Shown piece after piece: positions 1 through 12,815 of a DNA stretch of 64,000 nt. The stretch lies in contig CM076143.1 of assembly GCA_038025085.1 (NCBI GenBank), forward strand, positions 39,229,001 to 39,293,000, written 5' to 3'. The stretch is from Tetragonia tetragonoides. Its lineage: Eukaryota; Streptophyta; Magnoliopsida; Caryophyllales; Aizoaceae. A model generated the notes under the pieces. That model saw nothing but the letters and a program-made list of their open reading frames with translations, had not been told where the DNA came from and did no database searches. Within the stretch, counting starts at the first letter, position 1. Each line of letters starts with the position of its first letter. Position numbers and translations under genes: made by a program.

Positions 1-9
1 TAAAACTAG

Positions 10-948
10 TATATACATATAATTAAGTCCTTATTCGTGTAGTGCCGACACGTGTGACGCCACATAGGCAGTCCACGTCGTGTGATCATGACACATAAGC
101 TACCATTTAGGCGGATCATCCACCATGTTATCATTAATTAATGCATCACGATTCTTGAGTTTAATACAATCATTAAATATGAAATTTATAATTATTAATA
201 AATTATTTTAAATTATAAAATAAAATAACTTTCGTTATACAACCCTAAAAGTTATAAATTTAACGTCATTGCATCGGAAATGAAAAATTCTTCAAATTGA
301 AATGCATATGTGGTATATTTGGGTCATAGGATCCTTATTTGTGTGGTGATGCCACGTGAGCGGCCACGTAAGCGAGCCACAAACGTGTGTCGTTGACATG
401 TAAGCTGACACGTATGCAAGTCATCCAGTATGCCACCAGCAACTACTGCATCATCATTATTGACTTTAACATAGTAATGAAACATGAAATTTATTGTAAT
501 TAGTATGTTGTTTTCAACTACAAAATAATAAAAATAAATCATTACACAACTCTAAGAATTAAATGGAAAATAAAAAAAATACTTTAATAAGATGTATATG
601 TGCTATTTTGGCAAAGAAAGTCTTGCATTTTTCTGGGGAGAAGTTAGAAGTGATGATAAAATACGTTGTACCATGCATATTATTAATAGTAAGTGAAATG
701 AAGTCTAAAATCATGAATATGTTTTTGAAGTTAGATAAATTTCATGTGGAGTGGATAAATGTGAAAATTTTATTAGTAATTAATTGATGAAAATATGGGA
801 ATTTCATATGCAATGTACACAGTTTTGGCCATATATAGCAATATACAATAGCAATTAACTTTTTTTTTTTTGAGGGGATAGCAATTAACTTAGTTAATAC
901 CTTAAGGAAATAAAACGAGCCCGTGCGAAGCACGGGGATAAAACCTAG
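10..948 (+). mobile_element. Helitron-like element (3' terminus clear)
   Basis: The 3' end has the Helitron signature. A perfect 7-bp stem (CCCGTGC / GCACGGG, 920-936, loop GAA) is followed about 10 bases later by CTAG (945-948) and then a T. No terminal inverted repeat is seen. The 5' end is inferred: the first bases of the window (about 10-35) resemble the region before the second Helitron-like end near 49945. No Rep/helicase ORF is present, so the element would be non-autonomous. The left boundary is uncertain because it lies at the window edge. Confidence 0.45.
25..625. repeat. Two diverged tandem units of about 304 bp
   Basis: The segment starting at about 29 (CCTTATTCGTGTAGTG) recurs at about 333 (CCTTATTTGTGTGGTG). 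Similarity continues through a region rich in CACGT words and ends near matching CATTACACAACYCTAA-like text. The units have diverged by substitutions and small indels. They form the left two-thirds of the Helitron-like element. The short ORFs here have no recognisable homology and are not called. Confidence 0.6.
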
Positions 949-2440
949 TGATATGTATGATCAAGATCTTTCATTGAAGGTGATTCCTCTATTTTATGTA
1001 CATGGGTGATGGGTCACAATTTCATGTTTTATTATTATTATTTGCACGATATATTCGTGTTCTGATCAAAACTTTTTTTGCCACTTTTTTTGTCGATGCA
1101 TGATCACCTTAAATTGAATTTGGAGAAGGCTACATTACGTTTATACGTGCAAGTTACTACATGCAATAAAATGATCAAGCAAGATATTTATTATGGTAAG
1201 ATTTTTTTCTCTCTTTTGCCTACAAAGTCAAATTTTTAGATTTCTCATCCAAAATATTCACAGTAATGCTTTCTTTGTTTCTGGAGAACACACAAATGCT
1301 TCTTTTTTTGATTGACACATTACGTTTATATGTGTAGGTTAGATAGTCGAATAAGCAAGTGTTTGGATTTTGAAGATTGCATCTTAAATACTTTTATTTT
1401 TAAATTTATAAGAGAAATATTTGTGATTTTAGGGTTTATATTGTTAGTTGTGGTTTGTACTATTATCATTCGATGATTATTATTGTTAAAATAAAATTGT
1501 GCATTTTTTTAAACAGAAATCATTTATATGATATATCACTAATCTATATGATGTTCTAAACATGAATGAGGCAATAGTTTAAAGCATATACTATATTGAA
1601 TATCATATAGGAGTGTATTAAATATGGATTCTAAACTCTAGCAAAGGTAATCTATATGATGTTCTACATAAATGAGGCAATAGTTTCAAGTATATACTAT
1701 ATTAAATATCATATAGGAGCATATTAACATGAACCCGTGCATCACATAGGACACCTAAGCAAATAGTATAGGACTTACACCTCATCTAGCAATTAAAAAT
1801 CAGAAAAAACAAAAAGATAAAATTTGTAATAGGAGGAGGAAACGAACCCAGCCCATTTGTCCCGATCGGGCATTCTACTTCCCGGTTCTTTTACCAGCCA
1901 GCCTACGACACCTGAGCAGACGTGTTCGTTTTGGCTCCCAAGCGAAAGCTACACTCAGAGTTATAGAAAGAACCTTGGATCACTCCCAATCTGGTAGTGA
2001 TGAGACATGTATATATAACAAGTAAAATAGAGTTTGATTTGTGATTAACCACTAGAGTTTTACGAGGAATATGACAGATTTTTGTCCAATATTTATTTAC
2101 ATGTAAAATAGAGTTTGGTTTGCAATATTTGAATATAAATTGTTTCTACTCTTTCTTGGAGTATTAATGTTTTATTAATCAAAGGGTTGCGAGAGTGTAT
2201 TTGTGAGTATTATTTTTTTTTTTGTGTGTCTTAGGGAGGATAATTTTTATTTTTATTATTATTATGTTTTTGGTATGGATAATTTGAAACAATAGCTTAA
2301 AGCATATAGTGTAACACGACTAACAAGAGTATACTGATATGGACTCGTGCATCACACCAGCTTTCAAATTAGTAACGAACTAAACGACGCCACAAGCCCA
2401 CAACTTAGGAGGTGTTAGGTGAGATCCAGTCTCATTAGAT
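949..2440. other. Intergenic, with local ~108-bp duplication
   Basis: No gene is seen. Bases 1541-1740 contain two copies, 108 bp apart, of a unit beginning AATCTATATGATGTTCTA and including a GAGGCAATAGTTT block. A weaker third copy lies near 2285-2345. The second and third copies end in CCCGTGCATCAC- and CTCGTGCATCAC-like text, reminiscent of decayed Helitron hairpins. The rest is AT-rich unique sequence. Confidence 0.5.
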
Positions 2441-2596
2441 CATGAGATCTGATCCAATTTCTAATCGCAATCCAATATTAATACTTCATGTAGAGATCCC
2501 CGCCCAATTCCCAAACGTCATTATTATTCTCTTCAAACATATATTTCCTCTGATCATCGTTACATCCGCAAACAAAAAACTACATTTTCTCTCTCC

Positions 2597-2604
2597 TATA
2601 AATA
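2597..2604 (+). promoter_or_regulatory. Candidate TATA box of MVD
   Basis: TATAAATA lies about 190 bp upstream of the MVD start codon, in an AT-rich stretch followed by a pyrimidine-rich leader. Transcription would start near 2630. Within the leader the string GATTTGTTCTTCTGGGT occurs twice (about 2722 and 2759), separated by an A-run. The assignment rests on motif and spacing only. Confidence 0.45.
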
Positions 2605-2796
2605 ATTCCAATTCCCACCTTGTCGTTTATCTTTCTGGCATTTTTTTCCTTCTCGTGAATCTCGTCAATTTCCTTCGTTTTTCAATTCACAACCCCTAAA
2701 TTGTTGGGTTTTCTTCTTTCTTGATTTGTTCTTCTGGGTCTGACTAGCAAAAAAAAAAGATTTGTTCTTCTGGGTCGAGTTCCAATTTGATTAGAG

Positions 2797-5700
2797 ATGA
2801 CTGGGGAGAATTGGGTGAGATTGATTACGGCACAAACGCCTACCAACATTGCAGTAATTAAGTACTGGGGTAAACGAGATGAAACCCTAATTTTGCCTGT
2901 TAATGATAGTATTAGTGTTACCCTTGATCCTCAACATCTTTGTACTACTACCACTGTGGCTGTTAGTCCTAGTTTTGAACAAGATCGAATGTGGCTTAAT
3001 GGCAAGGTATCTTCTTTTTTCTTCTGTTGTTGCTACATAATTGATAATTTATAACCCCATATTATGATTGGTGTTTATGCAATGCACATGACATTGTACC
3101 TTGATTTGGGTGCCAAATTGGGTTGCTAGCTTTGTTATTAGATTTCTTTTTATTGTGCTGTTTAATGTAATTTTTGTTTAGGCAGTTTATATTTGGATTG
3201 GATCTTGTGGGTTTTGACTTTGGTCTAAAGATGATGTTTTGGTTTGTTTGAGATAGTGAAGTTTAATTGGGTTGTGAATTGTGTGTATATATACTTTGCA
3301 GTGCTAAATATAAGTTTAATATCAAGTATGGAAAATAATGTGTCCCACAAAGCTTTTCCATGATGCCTTTGCCCATTTTGATTGCGGCTTATACCCATCT
3401 ACCTCAAAAAGATGATACAAGTGAATCCAGTCGATTATCACAATTTACTTATGCTGACATGATAATCTAGGCAGCTCGTCCCAGTGTTGCTGATTCATAT
3501 TTCTAATTGTTCTCGTTAATTCATTCCCTTGTGCCAAATAAGCCGTAAGAGTATCATTAATGTGAGTAACATGCTAATATACTATATACTGTGCTCACCT
3601 AGGCTTTTGTGGCTATAGAAGCTCAGATATGTCACTGTTCATTTCAATGTACCTGTGATGATATTTTTTTGAGTTGAAATGTTGAGTGTTAGTGCCTCCA
3701 ATTCATTATTACTGTCATCATTTGTCCAATTGTGTAATTGCTTTCTATTTTATGGCACAATGTTCACTTGTTCTGAATAACCTCCTTAGTTTCCCTAAAT
3801 AGTTTGCATGGTAGTGAAGCTATATGCCTTGAGAAATGTTGGTTCAATTACAAACATTTGAAATAATTGCTTCTTAAATATGTTTCTTTTATCAACTTAG
3901 AAAAGAAATGGCTATGACAAACCTTGAAATTTCTACAATAAATTGGAAGTGGGTAAAAGTAACATGATTATAAAATTGCTACTGGTTGTTGATCTTTGGC
4001 GTCATCATGCTGCTTTTTCTGGCTAGTGTAGGAGATTTCCCTTGATGGTGGAAGATACCAGAATTGTCTGAGGGAAGTTCGTAAACGTGCCAGTGATGTT
4101 GAAGAGGAAGAGAAGGGTATCAAAATAGCCAAAAAGGATTGGGAAAATTTGCATGTGCATGTGGCTTCCTACAATAATTTCCCAACAGCTGCTGGGTTGG
4201 CTTCATCAGCTGCCGGTTTTGCTTGCCTCGGTAAGATCCGATGCTCCTTTCTCATACCACACTTTTCAATTTTATGTAATCTGGTATCTTGTCCCCTTAG
4301 TTTAGCCAAGAACTGGAAATATTCGTTAGTATCTGCATTTGAAAATGGGTTTAGAAGTGGGTTCATAAATCACTACTTCGTATTTCCGATAGATATTTGG
4401 TCACAGATCACATGAAGTGTGAGAGGCTTGACAGGCTCACACTCTTGACGGTCGTTTCCAATGTTGCTTATTTGTTTGGGTTATGCTGCTTATGCATCAC
4501 CTATTCCACTCCATTCACCTCGTAAAAGTGACCCATCCAAAAGCTGTGACCAGTTGGTTGTTGAGACTTGAAAATGCTTTTAGGAGAATCATAGTCAGTT
4601 GGAGGGAGTATATTATGTGAGAAACTAGTGGTCAACGTTAGTAGTTGAATACTTTAAGATGTCTAATAGACAACCTCATGGAGCAAAGGGAGCGGAGGTT
4701 TTTCCAGAAAGTCATCTTGTATATGATTGTGGTACACTATTAAGTTTTCTATTTTTACATTTAATTAACTAATGTTTTCTTTGATGAAAACTTTTTTTAG
4801 TCGCCCAAGTCTGTGCTTATTGAATTATTCAAGGGCTTTAAGAGAGGCATTTTTGTCTTTCTGCTGAACTTTCAACTATGTTTATGTTTGTAGTTTTTGC
4901 GCTTGCAAAGCTCATGAATGTGAAAGAAGATCAAGGGCAGCTTTCTTCCATCGCAAGGTATTCAAACCCATTTCTTTGAGCTGCTGGCTTTTAACATGTG
5001 TAACTGTCCTTGGGCTATCAGCCTTTCATTTGACTATGGTATTCTGAGGTTTTGTGTTCTTTTCTAAATGATTATGAAAGACTGCTTAACCAGAAATATG
5101 TGGCCTTTGTAATACTCTCTGAAGCATGTAACGATTCCTGTTTTTTGTCATACTTGATTAGTTGTCTTTTGCATGCGTAGTTTGTATAGGTTGGTATATT
5201 CTGTGGACTTCATCTGGTTTTGACTCAAATTTTGGTAACATTAACCTGAACTTTTAACTTCTGCACAGGCAAGGTTCCGGCAGTGCTTGTCGTAGTTTAT
5301 TTGGTGGTTTCGTTAAGTGGATTATGGGAAATGTAAGCTCTAGTTGTTGGTCCTTTTCCCATTTATCTTGTTAAGGGATTCAATCTCTTTATCTGTTTAA
5401 ATGTAACTCACTTTGTTAACATGTGTAGAAAGGGGATGGAAGTGACAGTTCGGCTGTTCAGCTTGTTGATGAGAAGCATTGGGATGATCTTGTCATCTTG
5501 ATTGCTGTGGTATGATTTTCCCCCCTTTGGTGTTATTCTCAATCGTTTATAGGATTGGTCTTAACTGTCGATATAAGTTGAAGGATTTCATTAGGGGACT
5601 GTTTTAATGGTCAGTTTTTTGGTCTTGCATTCTCTGGACGTATTCATTAAGTGCTTCCAATTGGCTTAGCTGCATTTGTTTATTGGACCTGGGTGGTTTA

Positions 5701-8700
5701 ATGTTGAGCATCAGCTAGCTTTAGCCTCATGCTTCTTATAGATGAAACCTGTCCCTTCTGAACACTTTGGGTTGACTGGTAGATATTTTGCTAGCCATAT
5801 CAGAAGTAAAAAGCCTGATCTGATAGGCAGAAAAACATGTGAATTGCGTATGCATGTTAATGAGAAGAGTGGTGATTAGACTGTCATCTATCAAATTGAA
5901 CTTGCTGATACAAATTTCCTTTTGCCGAAGCTTTGTTGTTTGTTCTTCTCATTTGGTATACATCCGTCTAATGGTGGTTTTGTCTGCAACAGGTAAGTTC
6001 TCGTCAAAAAGAAACAAGTAGTACCAGTGGGATGCGTGAGAGTGTTGAGACAAGCTTGCTTCTAAAGCACAGGGCAGAGGTACTTTCCTGGCATTCTTAA
6101 ATTGCTTGATCAATTCCTTATTGATGAGGAGCTGTTTTTCTGTAGCAAAATTCTGATTAAGTAGCCTGCTTTTCAATTATTGATTTAAGTAGCAAAATTA
6201 TTGATTACACTATAACTGATATTCAGAGGAATTGGGGGAATCTGTAAATGATTTATGTAGAGGATACCTTATTATTGCTGTACATTTCAATAGTTCAATT
6301 ATTATCAATATACTTTTCTTTATCCAAAATTTTTTTATTGCTTGACCTCTGGAGTTTTTTTCCCTCTGGAACTCTTTAAAGCACCTTTATTTGATGATTG
6401 AATTTGGCTGCTTCTTCCCTTATTTTGAATTTGTAGTATCCTAGCAGTCTTTCAGTCTATATATCATAGCTCAATTGCGCCCTTCCTACATAGCCTGCCA
6501 TATGAAACCAAAATTATCCTTCACTATCAATTTTACTGCATCTATGCAGTATTGAGCATACTCCGTTTTGATGTCTGACTACATAGTACATCCTACACCA
6601 GCTTACCTGTTTGCATCTATAGGCATTTATAGAACTTTAAAGAATTAGAAAGCAAAAAGAGAAATGAAGAAAAGTCGATAAATTAAATGGATCCATGAAG
6701 GATGTTAAGGAACTGCTGTACGGCTGTAGTATGACATCTAGTACATGTTTTTAAGTCTTGTGTAGTTGTATTAATTTTTATAAAAACCTGACATCTGAAA
6801 GTTAAGTTGTACACTAATATAAGTGTTTTCATCCACCCCTGCCCCAAAAAGTCTTACGCTCGTCACTTTTATGGGTTTTCTGTGCTTTATATATCTCAGA
6901 ATGGTTTTTTTGGGTGCAATTTCACCTAATGTTTTTGGATGCTCTGTTACTCTGCTTGTTTTAGGAAATAGTACCAAAACGCATACTTCAGATGGAAGAA
7001 GCTATCAAAAATCGAGATTTTCCTTCTTTTGCTCATCTGACTTGTGCTGATAGTAATCAGTTTCATGCTGTTTGCTTGGACACGTCCCCGCCAATATTCT
7101 ACATGAATGACACATCCCACAAGTTCGTTCCCATTGCTTGCTTTCCCTTGTTTCATAGCAACTGTAATGATTCCTAGAAACTCTAAAACTCAATATTGAT
7201 TTAAAAAACTAATCAAATTTCAGGATTATAAGCACTGTGGAGAAGTGGAATCGTTCAGAAAAAGAACCTCAGGTTTGTTTTTTTTACCTGAGATCTCTTC
7301 CATAGGCAACTGAATGTTGTGTGCTTAAAAGACTTGGATTGTTGCATTTTATGTCTTTTTGCTTTGTATTGTGGATATTTGCCGAGTTCTACAATAGGTT
7401 GATGGATAATTACAATAGTGAGGTATGCAAGAACACATTGCCCCGTGTGAATGCCTCCGCGGGCTAGGTTTGCAAATTTAATATTTGAGGATCACAATTT
7501 CTCAAATTCATAGCTAACTTCTAATGGTAGAAGAGGAAGGATCCTGAATTCTTGACTGGCTGGAAGCTATTAAGGCACTATATAACCCCTTGGAAACAAA
7601 GAAAGGTCTAGAATCTAGATGAGAACTTGTAAGACAGGGTGAATCGTAAGAATAAGCAAGTGGTGCGAAAATGAATGAGCAGTAAGCGAAGGGGAAACTA
7701 AATAGAAGCGAGGATAAATCTTTTTATGAATAAAGGAAACAGTTAATGGCTATGGTCTATGGGCTTGTAGAATATATGGCCTAATGGTAGAGGCATTTGG
7801 GAGAGTTCAGAGCTTTGGACTGTGTTAAGGCTTAGACTTAACCACCCATGAGTCCATGACCCATTAGTAACCCATGCAAGTACTTCGCTTATTGTTATCT
7901 TTTTAAGTAAAGAGAGAGTATATACCAATATGTATGAAATGTACACCAAGAGAGCACAAGGTATCCCTCTCCAAAGAGGCAAATTACAAGTTGGCCCAAG
8001 TGGCACTAATTCTTAAATGACAATGTCTTTCCAGTATGGTTTGGTGAGATCTAATTTCCAAATAACAATGTCTTTCCATGTGCTTTAGTGAGATCTTTAC
8101 ATCTATCATGATGATGCATTGAATTCCCCCAAATGTTAACCAAAGGGAGAGAAAAGGTAGGGTGTCATTTGGAAATGTTCAATCTTGTGGCTTTATGAAA
8201 GGCCATGGATTTGGATAAATTCCAAGCCTACAATTTTCTTAGTTATTCAAGTACGAATTCATCTGAAATTCATGATGTCAAATCCAAGATCCCCAATAAA
8301 CCACTAACCTAGTTTAGTCAACACAGATCCTTTTTCTAGCAAAACCTCACCCTTTTTTTAAGCAAAAAGTGAGGGTGATAGAGTAATAAATCACTTTATG
8401 GTCTACTGTGTTAAAACTCACCCTTTTCGGTGATCCGTCTTTTATATCCATTCGAAAGAAAACCAATAGGTTCCTGGTACTTCAGACGGACAGGGCAGTG
8501 CTTGACGAAATGATATCCAGGAATTACAAAACGATAACTTGCTTGCTGGATATACAAAATTCCAATGCCCTTATAAAGCAAGAAAGAATAACCCTATTTA
8601 TGAAGCATCATTTCGTGCAGCAGGGGGTAGACCTGGAGGAAGGAGGTATCCGCGCGGCAGTAGAAGAGAAGTGGTTCATCATGATCTAATGGAACGAGGA

Positions 8701-11700
8701 CTGAGATACTAACAGCAGAAAACTTTGCCGCATTTTGGCGGATCTGCCCTAAAAGAGTCCAAAAAAGATCCTAAATCAGCTAAACCATCTTTTCCCTTAG
8801 TAAGTTCATGTTATTGCATTGTTTGCCCTTTCGAGTAAAAGCTCACCTTTTTCTAGCAAAAACACACGTTTTTCTGGCGCGTCTCACCATTTATTTAAGT
8901 TAAGACCGGCTCATGCAGGACAAGCTCATTTTGGGTACCTTAGAATTAGTTTAACTTAAAGAAGCTAGTATGTAACCTTTGTTTTTAAGATAAAGAAAAT
9001 TTAATTAAAACTGAATATTGAAACAAATACAAGCTAAGAGGACAAGGAGTCCTCAAACAAAGGAACTAAATTACAAAATCACCCCAGTGACGGTGCACGT
9101 CAGTGAGGGGCACCTCTCTCAAAGCTTCTACAGCCTTGGCCAATAACTCCACCCGATCCCAAACAAAACCAAGAGGCCTAGGCGCTCCATCAAAAGTACT
9201 GGAATCCCATTTACCCAAAGCACCAAAAATAGGCAATAACGCACACCGCCATAACATCCCCTGTTCTCCTTGCCGATTTTAAAGCCAGAAGACTGAGCCT
9301 ATGAAAGCTGAGTAATGGTGGGAGGACAAATGGAGCATTCCCTACTAATATACTACACAGCTGAGCCCACAGAGACTGCGTAAATGGACAATGTAAAAAT
9401 AGGTGCAAACAAATCTCCTTCCCCCTCCCGCCGCAAACTGTATCTGTAAAAATGCCGCAAGAGCCAATGGCCAAACCCACGGGTCTCCAGAAACACCAGA
9501 CAATGTACTCCATACGCCACAGGCTACAGGCTAAATCACACCAAACAATGTACTTAGCTGAAATCTGGAAAGTGAGAAGGTACTTCGTCAGCCCTTCCAG
9601 ACGAACTGCCATCCAGGGATCGCCAGGTCTCTCTTTCGCTTTATAGTGGCCTAGAGGCTTTTATTGCTAAATTAGTAGTACTAGGCACTAGCATAATTAC
9701 GTGATCCACGAGGGCTGTCTATTTTTATCACGTATCCCACTCATGAAAGTTCAGTGTTTGCAGAAACAGCGCACTTTTGTCGCCAAGCAAACAGTCTCTT
9801 CTTTTTCTCGGGTTAAGAAAAGTGAAGAAAAATAGAGTGGATTAGGTTTATGGGAGAAAGCTCGATCCGAATCTAAAGCCAACCTGCTTCTTGTTTTGGC
9901 TGAAGCCTGCCAAAGAAGAGAGAGCTGAGTAAAATCTTACACACCATATGAAAATCATATTCGGGCCTAGCATGAGTAAGCATCCATTCATGTTTTAGTG
10001 AGCCAGACTGAAACTTTAAATAGCCATCTTTTCCTGGGTACCCATCTACATAGCTCTTAACATGTTAGATTGCAGCTTGGCATTTCATCCAGAAACCGTA
10101 ATAGTTCCGCTTTTAATTATTATTTATTTGAGAGGTTCGGAATTTGCATTAAGAAAGGGAATATATACTATTTACCCAGATATATGGGGAAGTTTTCTGT
10201 TTGTCTGATAAATCTACGTATGAGGAAATTTTTTGGTGACCAATTCCTCATCCTCCTGCAGTGCAAAGCATCACTCAATTAAGCCTCATGTACGCTCAAT
10301 AATAACTTTACAAACACAACTCTGCAGGCACCTTCCTCTGTCTATGACTTGCAGAGTTCTTGACCTGCCCATTGATGCAAGCAGCTGCAGACACTGCAGC
10401 TCTCTTTTTGAATACATTAGTTTCTTGCTTTAGTTTGACAAGCCAGTTTAGCAATCCTTCATACTGAAAGATACGATTCAGAATGTAAATGGCTTAACCC
10501 CAGAATACCAGCCCGTGATTGCACAATGAGAAAGATGTCCCATGTGAATGTAGTCATCCCCATGCATGATAGTAAAAACACCTATTTTCTGTTGAATTTA
10601 GCTGAGTGTATGGAAACAGGAAACCAGGCCATAGATTGGCATATAAAATTACTGCATATCGCATGTTAACCCTGAATGTGAGAGTTCTAGTCCTGGAAAA
10701 GCTCTCAGAGACTTCCTTGAAGGCCCTTCTCCAGCAACCGACCTCGATGTAACTTCAACAAAATTGTGATTCATAGAAATATAACCTTTATGCAATCATA
10801 AAGGGTAAGGCACTAGGCTGGTGTATGGTATACTATGGTAGAAATAGGCTTTTCATTATACGCACCCTCGTAAACCAACAAATATTCAGAATACGACAGT
10901 AGACTACATATGTTTACTCGGCATAGCCCAGCTCATTGCAGCAAACTTTACCCGGACCAGACCAGTTCAAGCCAGTCTGGTCCTTCATCCCAGTTTTTAA
11001 TGATTTCAGCTCCACTCCAGTTCCCTCCAAAACTGAGGAACACTAAAGCTAGACTTGGTATCGTTGCCCTTTTTCCTATATATATTTTTATTTTTTTAAA
11101 ATTTTTAAATGGGTAAGGACCAGAAACCCAGGCTGCCTATCTCAGGGCTCAACCACTCAACTGAGTATTGAACACCAGGCACTCGAGAGGAAGGGAAAGG
11201 GGGGTAAGTGGTTGGGAAATCATTCTTCACTAGAGCCTCTGGTAGGATCTACACTTAAGTGGGGTTCCCTGGTAGCCTCTGGTAGCTAATTTTACCAATA
11301 TATCTGCTGCCTTTTTTCTATCGTAAAGTTCAATAGTCAATATTAGGATTTAAGGATTAATTGGTTTTTCAAGTTAGTTTGTTTTGGGTGCCTCTGTCAT
11401 AGCTTCTTGTAACTGGAATCATTTTCTTCAACTTCGCAGGTGGCTTATACTTTTGATGCGGGGCCGAATGCTGTCCTAATTGCTCGTGAGAGAAAAGCTG
11501 CTGCTCGGCTTCTACAGAAGCTGCTTTTCTATTTTCCCCCGGCTGCTGGTACTGATTTGAACAGGTATTTATTTGCATTCATCACTAGGCTACATCTTAC
11601 TAAATATATTATTATTCGGCAACGTGTGGAAGGCAGTTCATCAGCTTTACTGATTGGCCTTTTCTCCTTACCTGTCATGTTTAGTTATGTTATTGGAGAT

Positions 11701-11907
11701 AAGTCCATTCTTCAAGATGCGGGAATCAAAGATATGAAGGATGTGGAAAATTTGCCACCCCCTCCAGAACTGAAGGACGCCATTTCTGCCCAGAAGTATG
11801 CAGGGGATGTTAGCTATTTCATCTGTACAAGACCTGGACAAGGCCCAGTTTTGCTTTCGGATGAAAGCCAATCTCTTCTTAATCCAGAAACAGGGTTGCC
11901 AAAGTAA
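2797..11907 (+). CDS. MVD: Diphosphomevalonate decarboxylase (MVD), 10 exons
   Basis: MVD catalyses the ATP-dependent decarboxylation of mevalonate 5-diphosphate to isopentenyl diphosphate, the last step of the cytosolic/peroxisomal mevalonate pathway. Exons: 2797-3006, 4032-4230, 4894-4957, 5269-5332, 5429-5509, 5993-6079, 6965-7122, 7224-7272, 11440-11564, 11685-11907. All have GT-AG borders and consistent phases. They total 1260 nt, or 419 residues, against about 412 for Arabidopsis MVD1. Visible motifs are the N-terminal [17 protein letters not shown], the GHMP-kinase loop [16 protein letters not shown] (about residues 121-136), [12 protein letters not shown] with the conserved Arg near 166, and YTFDAGPNA with the catalytic Asp near 310. 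SVTLDPQHL (40-48) matches the PTS2-like nonapeptide reported for plant MVD, which suggests peroxisomal targeting. Intron 8 (7273-11439) is expanded by LINE debris. Confidence 0.96.
7899..8105 (-). mobile_element. Decayed LINE 3' end and short tandem duplication
   Basis: In the long MVD intron, 7899-8010 aligns by eye with the 3' untranslated ends of the LINEs in BASS4: a T-rich start, an AAGTAAAGAGAGAGTATATA block, then a degenerate version of the GAGGAC...GTCCTC hairpin. Next, about 8017-8105 holds two copies, 45 bp apart, of a unit with ACAATGTCTTTCCA and GTGAGATCT. Old and weakly supported. Confidence 0.35.
8330..8960. other. Intron segment of unknown origin with a 93-codon ORF
   Basis: Within the large MVD intron, 8408-8689 (+) reads as an open frame of 93 codons with ordinary, non-repetitive composition ([18 protein letters not shown] near its start) and higher GC than its surroundings. 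I do not recognise the family. It has no splice-consistent link to MVD. It could be captured organellar or element-derived sequence. Not called as a gene. Confidence 0.25.
8985..9645 (-). mobile_element. 5'-truncated LINE in the MVD intron
   Basis: The reverse strand encodes the C-terminal zinc-binding region found at the end of plant LINE ORF2 (zf-RVT type). [13 protein letters not shown] is visible at about 9390, and a tail is read from 9257 to 9066. The 3' end carries the hairpin GAGGAC-AAGGA-GTCCTC at 9038-9054 and a T-rich left border, as in the BASS4 LINEs. The frame is broken. The element is antisense to MVD. No convincing TSD was found, so the right border is approximate. Confidence 0.8.
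9646..11439. other. Remainder of the large MVD intron
   Basis: No host exon is seen. Bases 11085-11165 contain a T-rich run followed by CTCAACCACTCAACTGAGTA, which resembles a decayed reverse-strand tRNA-like SINE but is too degraded to assign. The small ORFs here have no recognisable similarity. Confidence 0.3.
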
Positions 11908-12815
11908 AAAGCTCAAATTCTTTGTCTTCATTAATCGGGAGTTGAGCTAGGAGTTCTTAGCCTCAACTCTATTAAACATGCCTAGGGTCAGGCATTCAGG
12001 ATTATGCTGCCATTTGAAAGCTGTAATTCTTAGGCCTTTGTATTTGTTCGTGTAATTTATTTGACCAATGTTGTATAATTTCTTTTACATGCCAAGGAAA
12101 TAATTGACTATGAGTTTGATAAGTGTCACACTTTACGCTGTAAAAGAAAAGATGCGGAATGTTTCTGTCTGCTTGAGTGGGTAGAGCCATGGCGCACCCT
12201 TCAGTGCTATGAATAACCTAGTTTGAGCATTATTTCTTCCAAAGAGGGTTTCTTGCCATTGTATTTATTTATTTTTAAAGAATGTAGGTCAATGAACAGT
12301 TGTGAACATGTGATTCTTCTTCTCCATTGTCTTTCTTTTCTCAGTGTTTGAATTTTGAGAGCATGATTGAGTGAATAGGGCTTTCGAAATTTGGAAGTAC
12401 ATGCAGATGCAATGAGATTTGATTTAGGGTGTCAATGAGCCAGTCCTGTCTGGTTTTGCGTAATCGGCCAGCAATAGCTGCCCATTTTGTCATTTCTGAT
12501 TGACATTGATAATACTTGTGCAGGAATTTGGGTGGCATATCTCAAAAAATGGGTCGGAAATGAAAATGACAATTGACTTGTTGAAAGTTTTGATTATAGT
12601 TGAAGGCATCTTGTCAAGTATAGCAAAGTTCCAGCTCAATGCGTCTTAACAATATCACCATCAAAGTGGGGCTTTTTTTTCACATCTTGTCAAGTTCACT
12701 TGTAAAGAGTTCAAGATATGATGCAAACTATAGTCTACATTTGCACATGATAGTCATGTTTTCCATGTACTAGTTTGCACATGGAAGTCTCCTATTGTGT
12801 TTTTGTGTGAGAGTT
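11908..12815. other. Convergent 3' spacer between MVD and the hydrolase
   Basis: The 908 bp between the two stop codons should hold the 3' untranslated regions of both genes, which face each other. It is AT-rich and has no repeat I recognise. Short ORFs on both strands lack coding features. Confidence 0.5.

Noticed and set aside
7005..7193. Reverse-strand ORFs over MVD exon 7
   Set aside because: They overlap a well-supported exon and show no family similarity.
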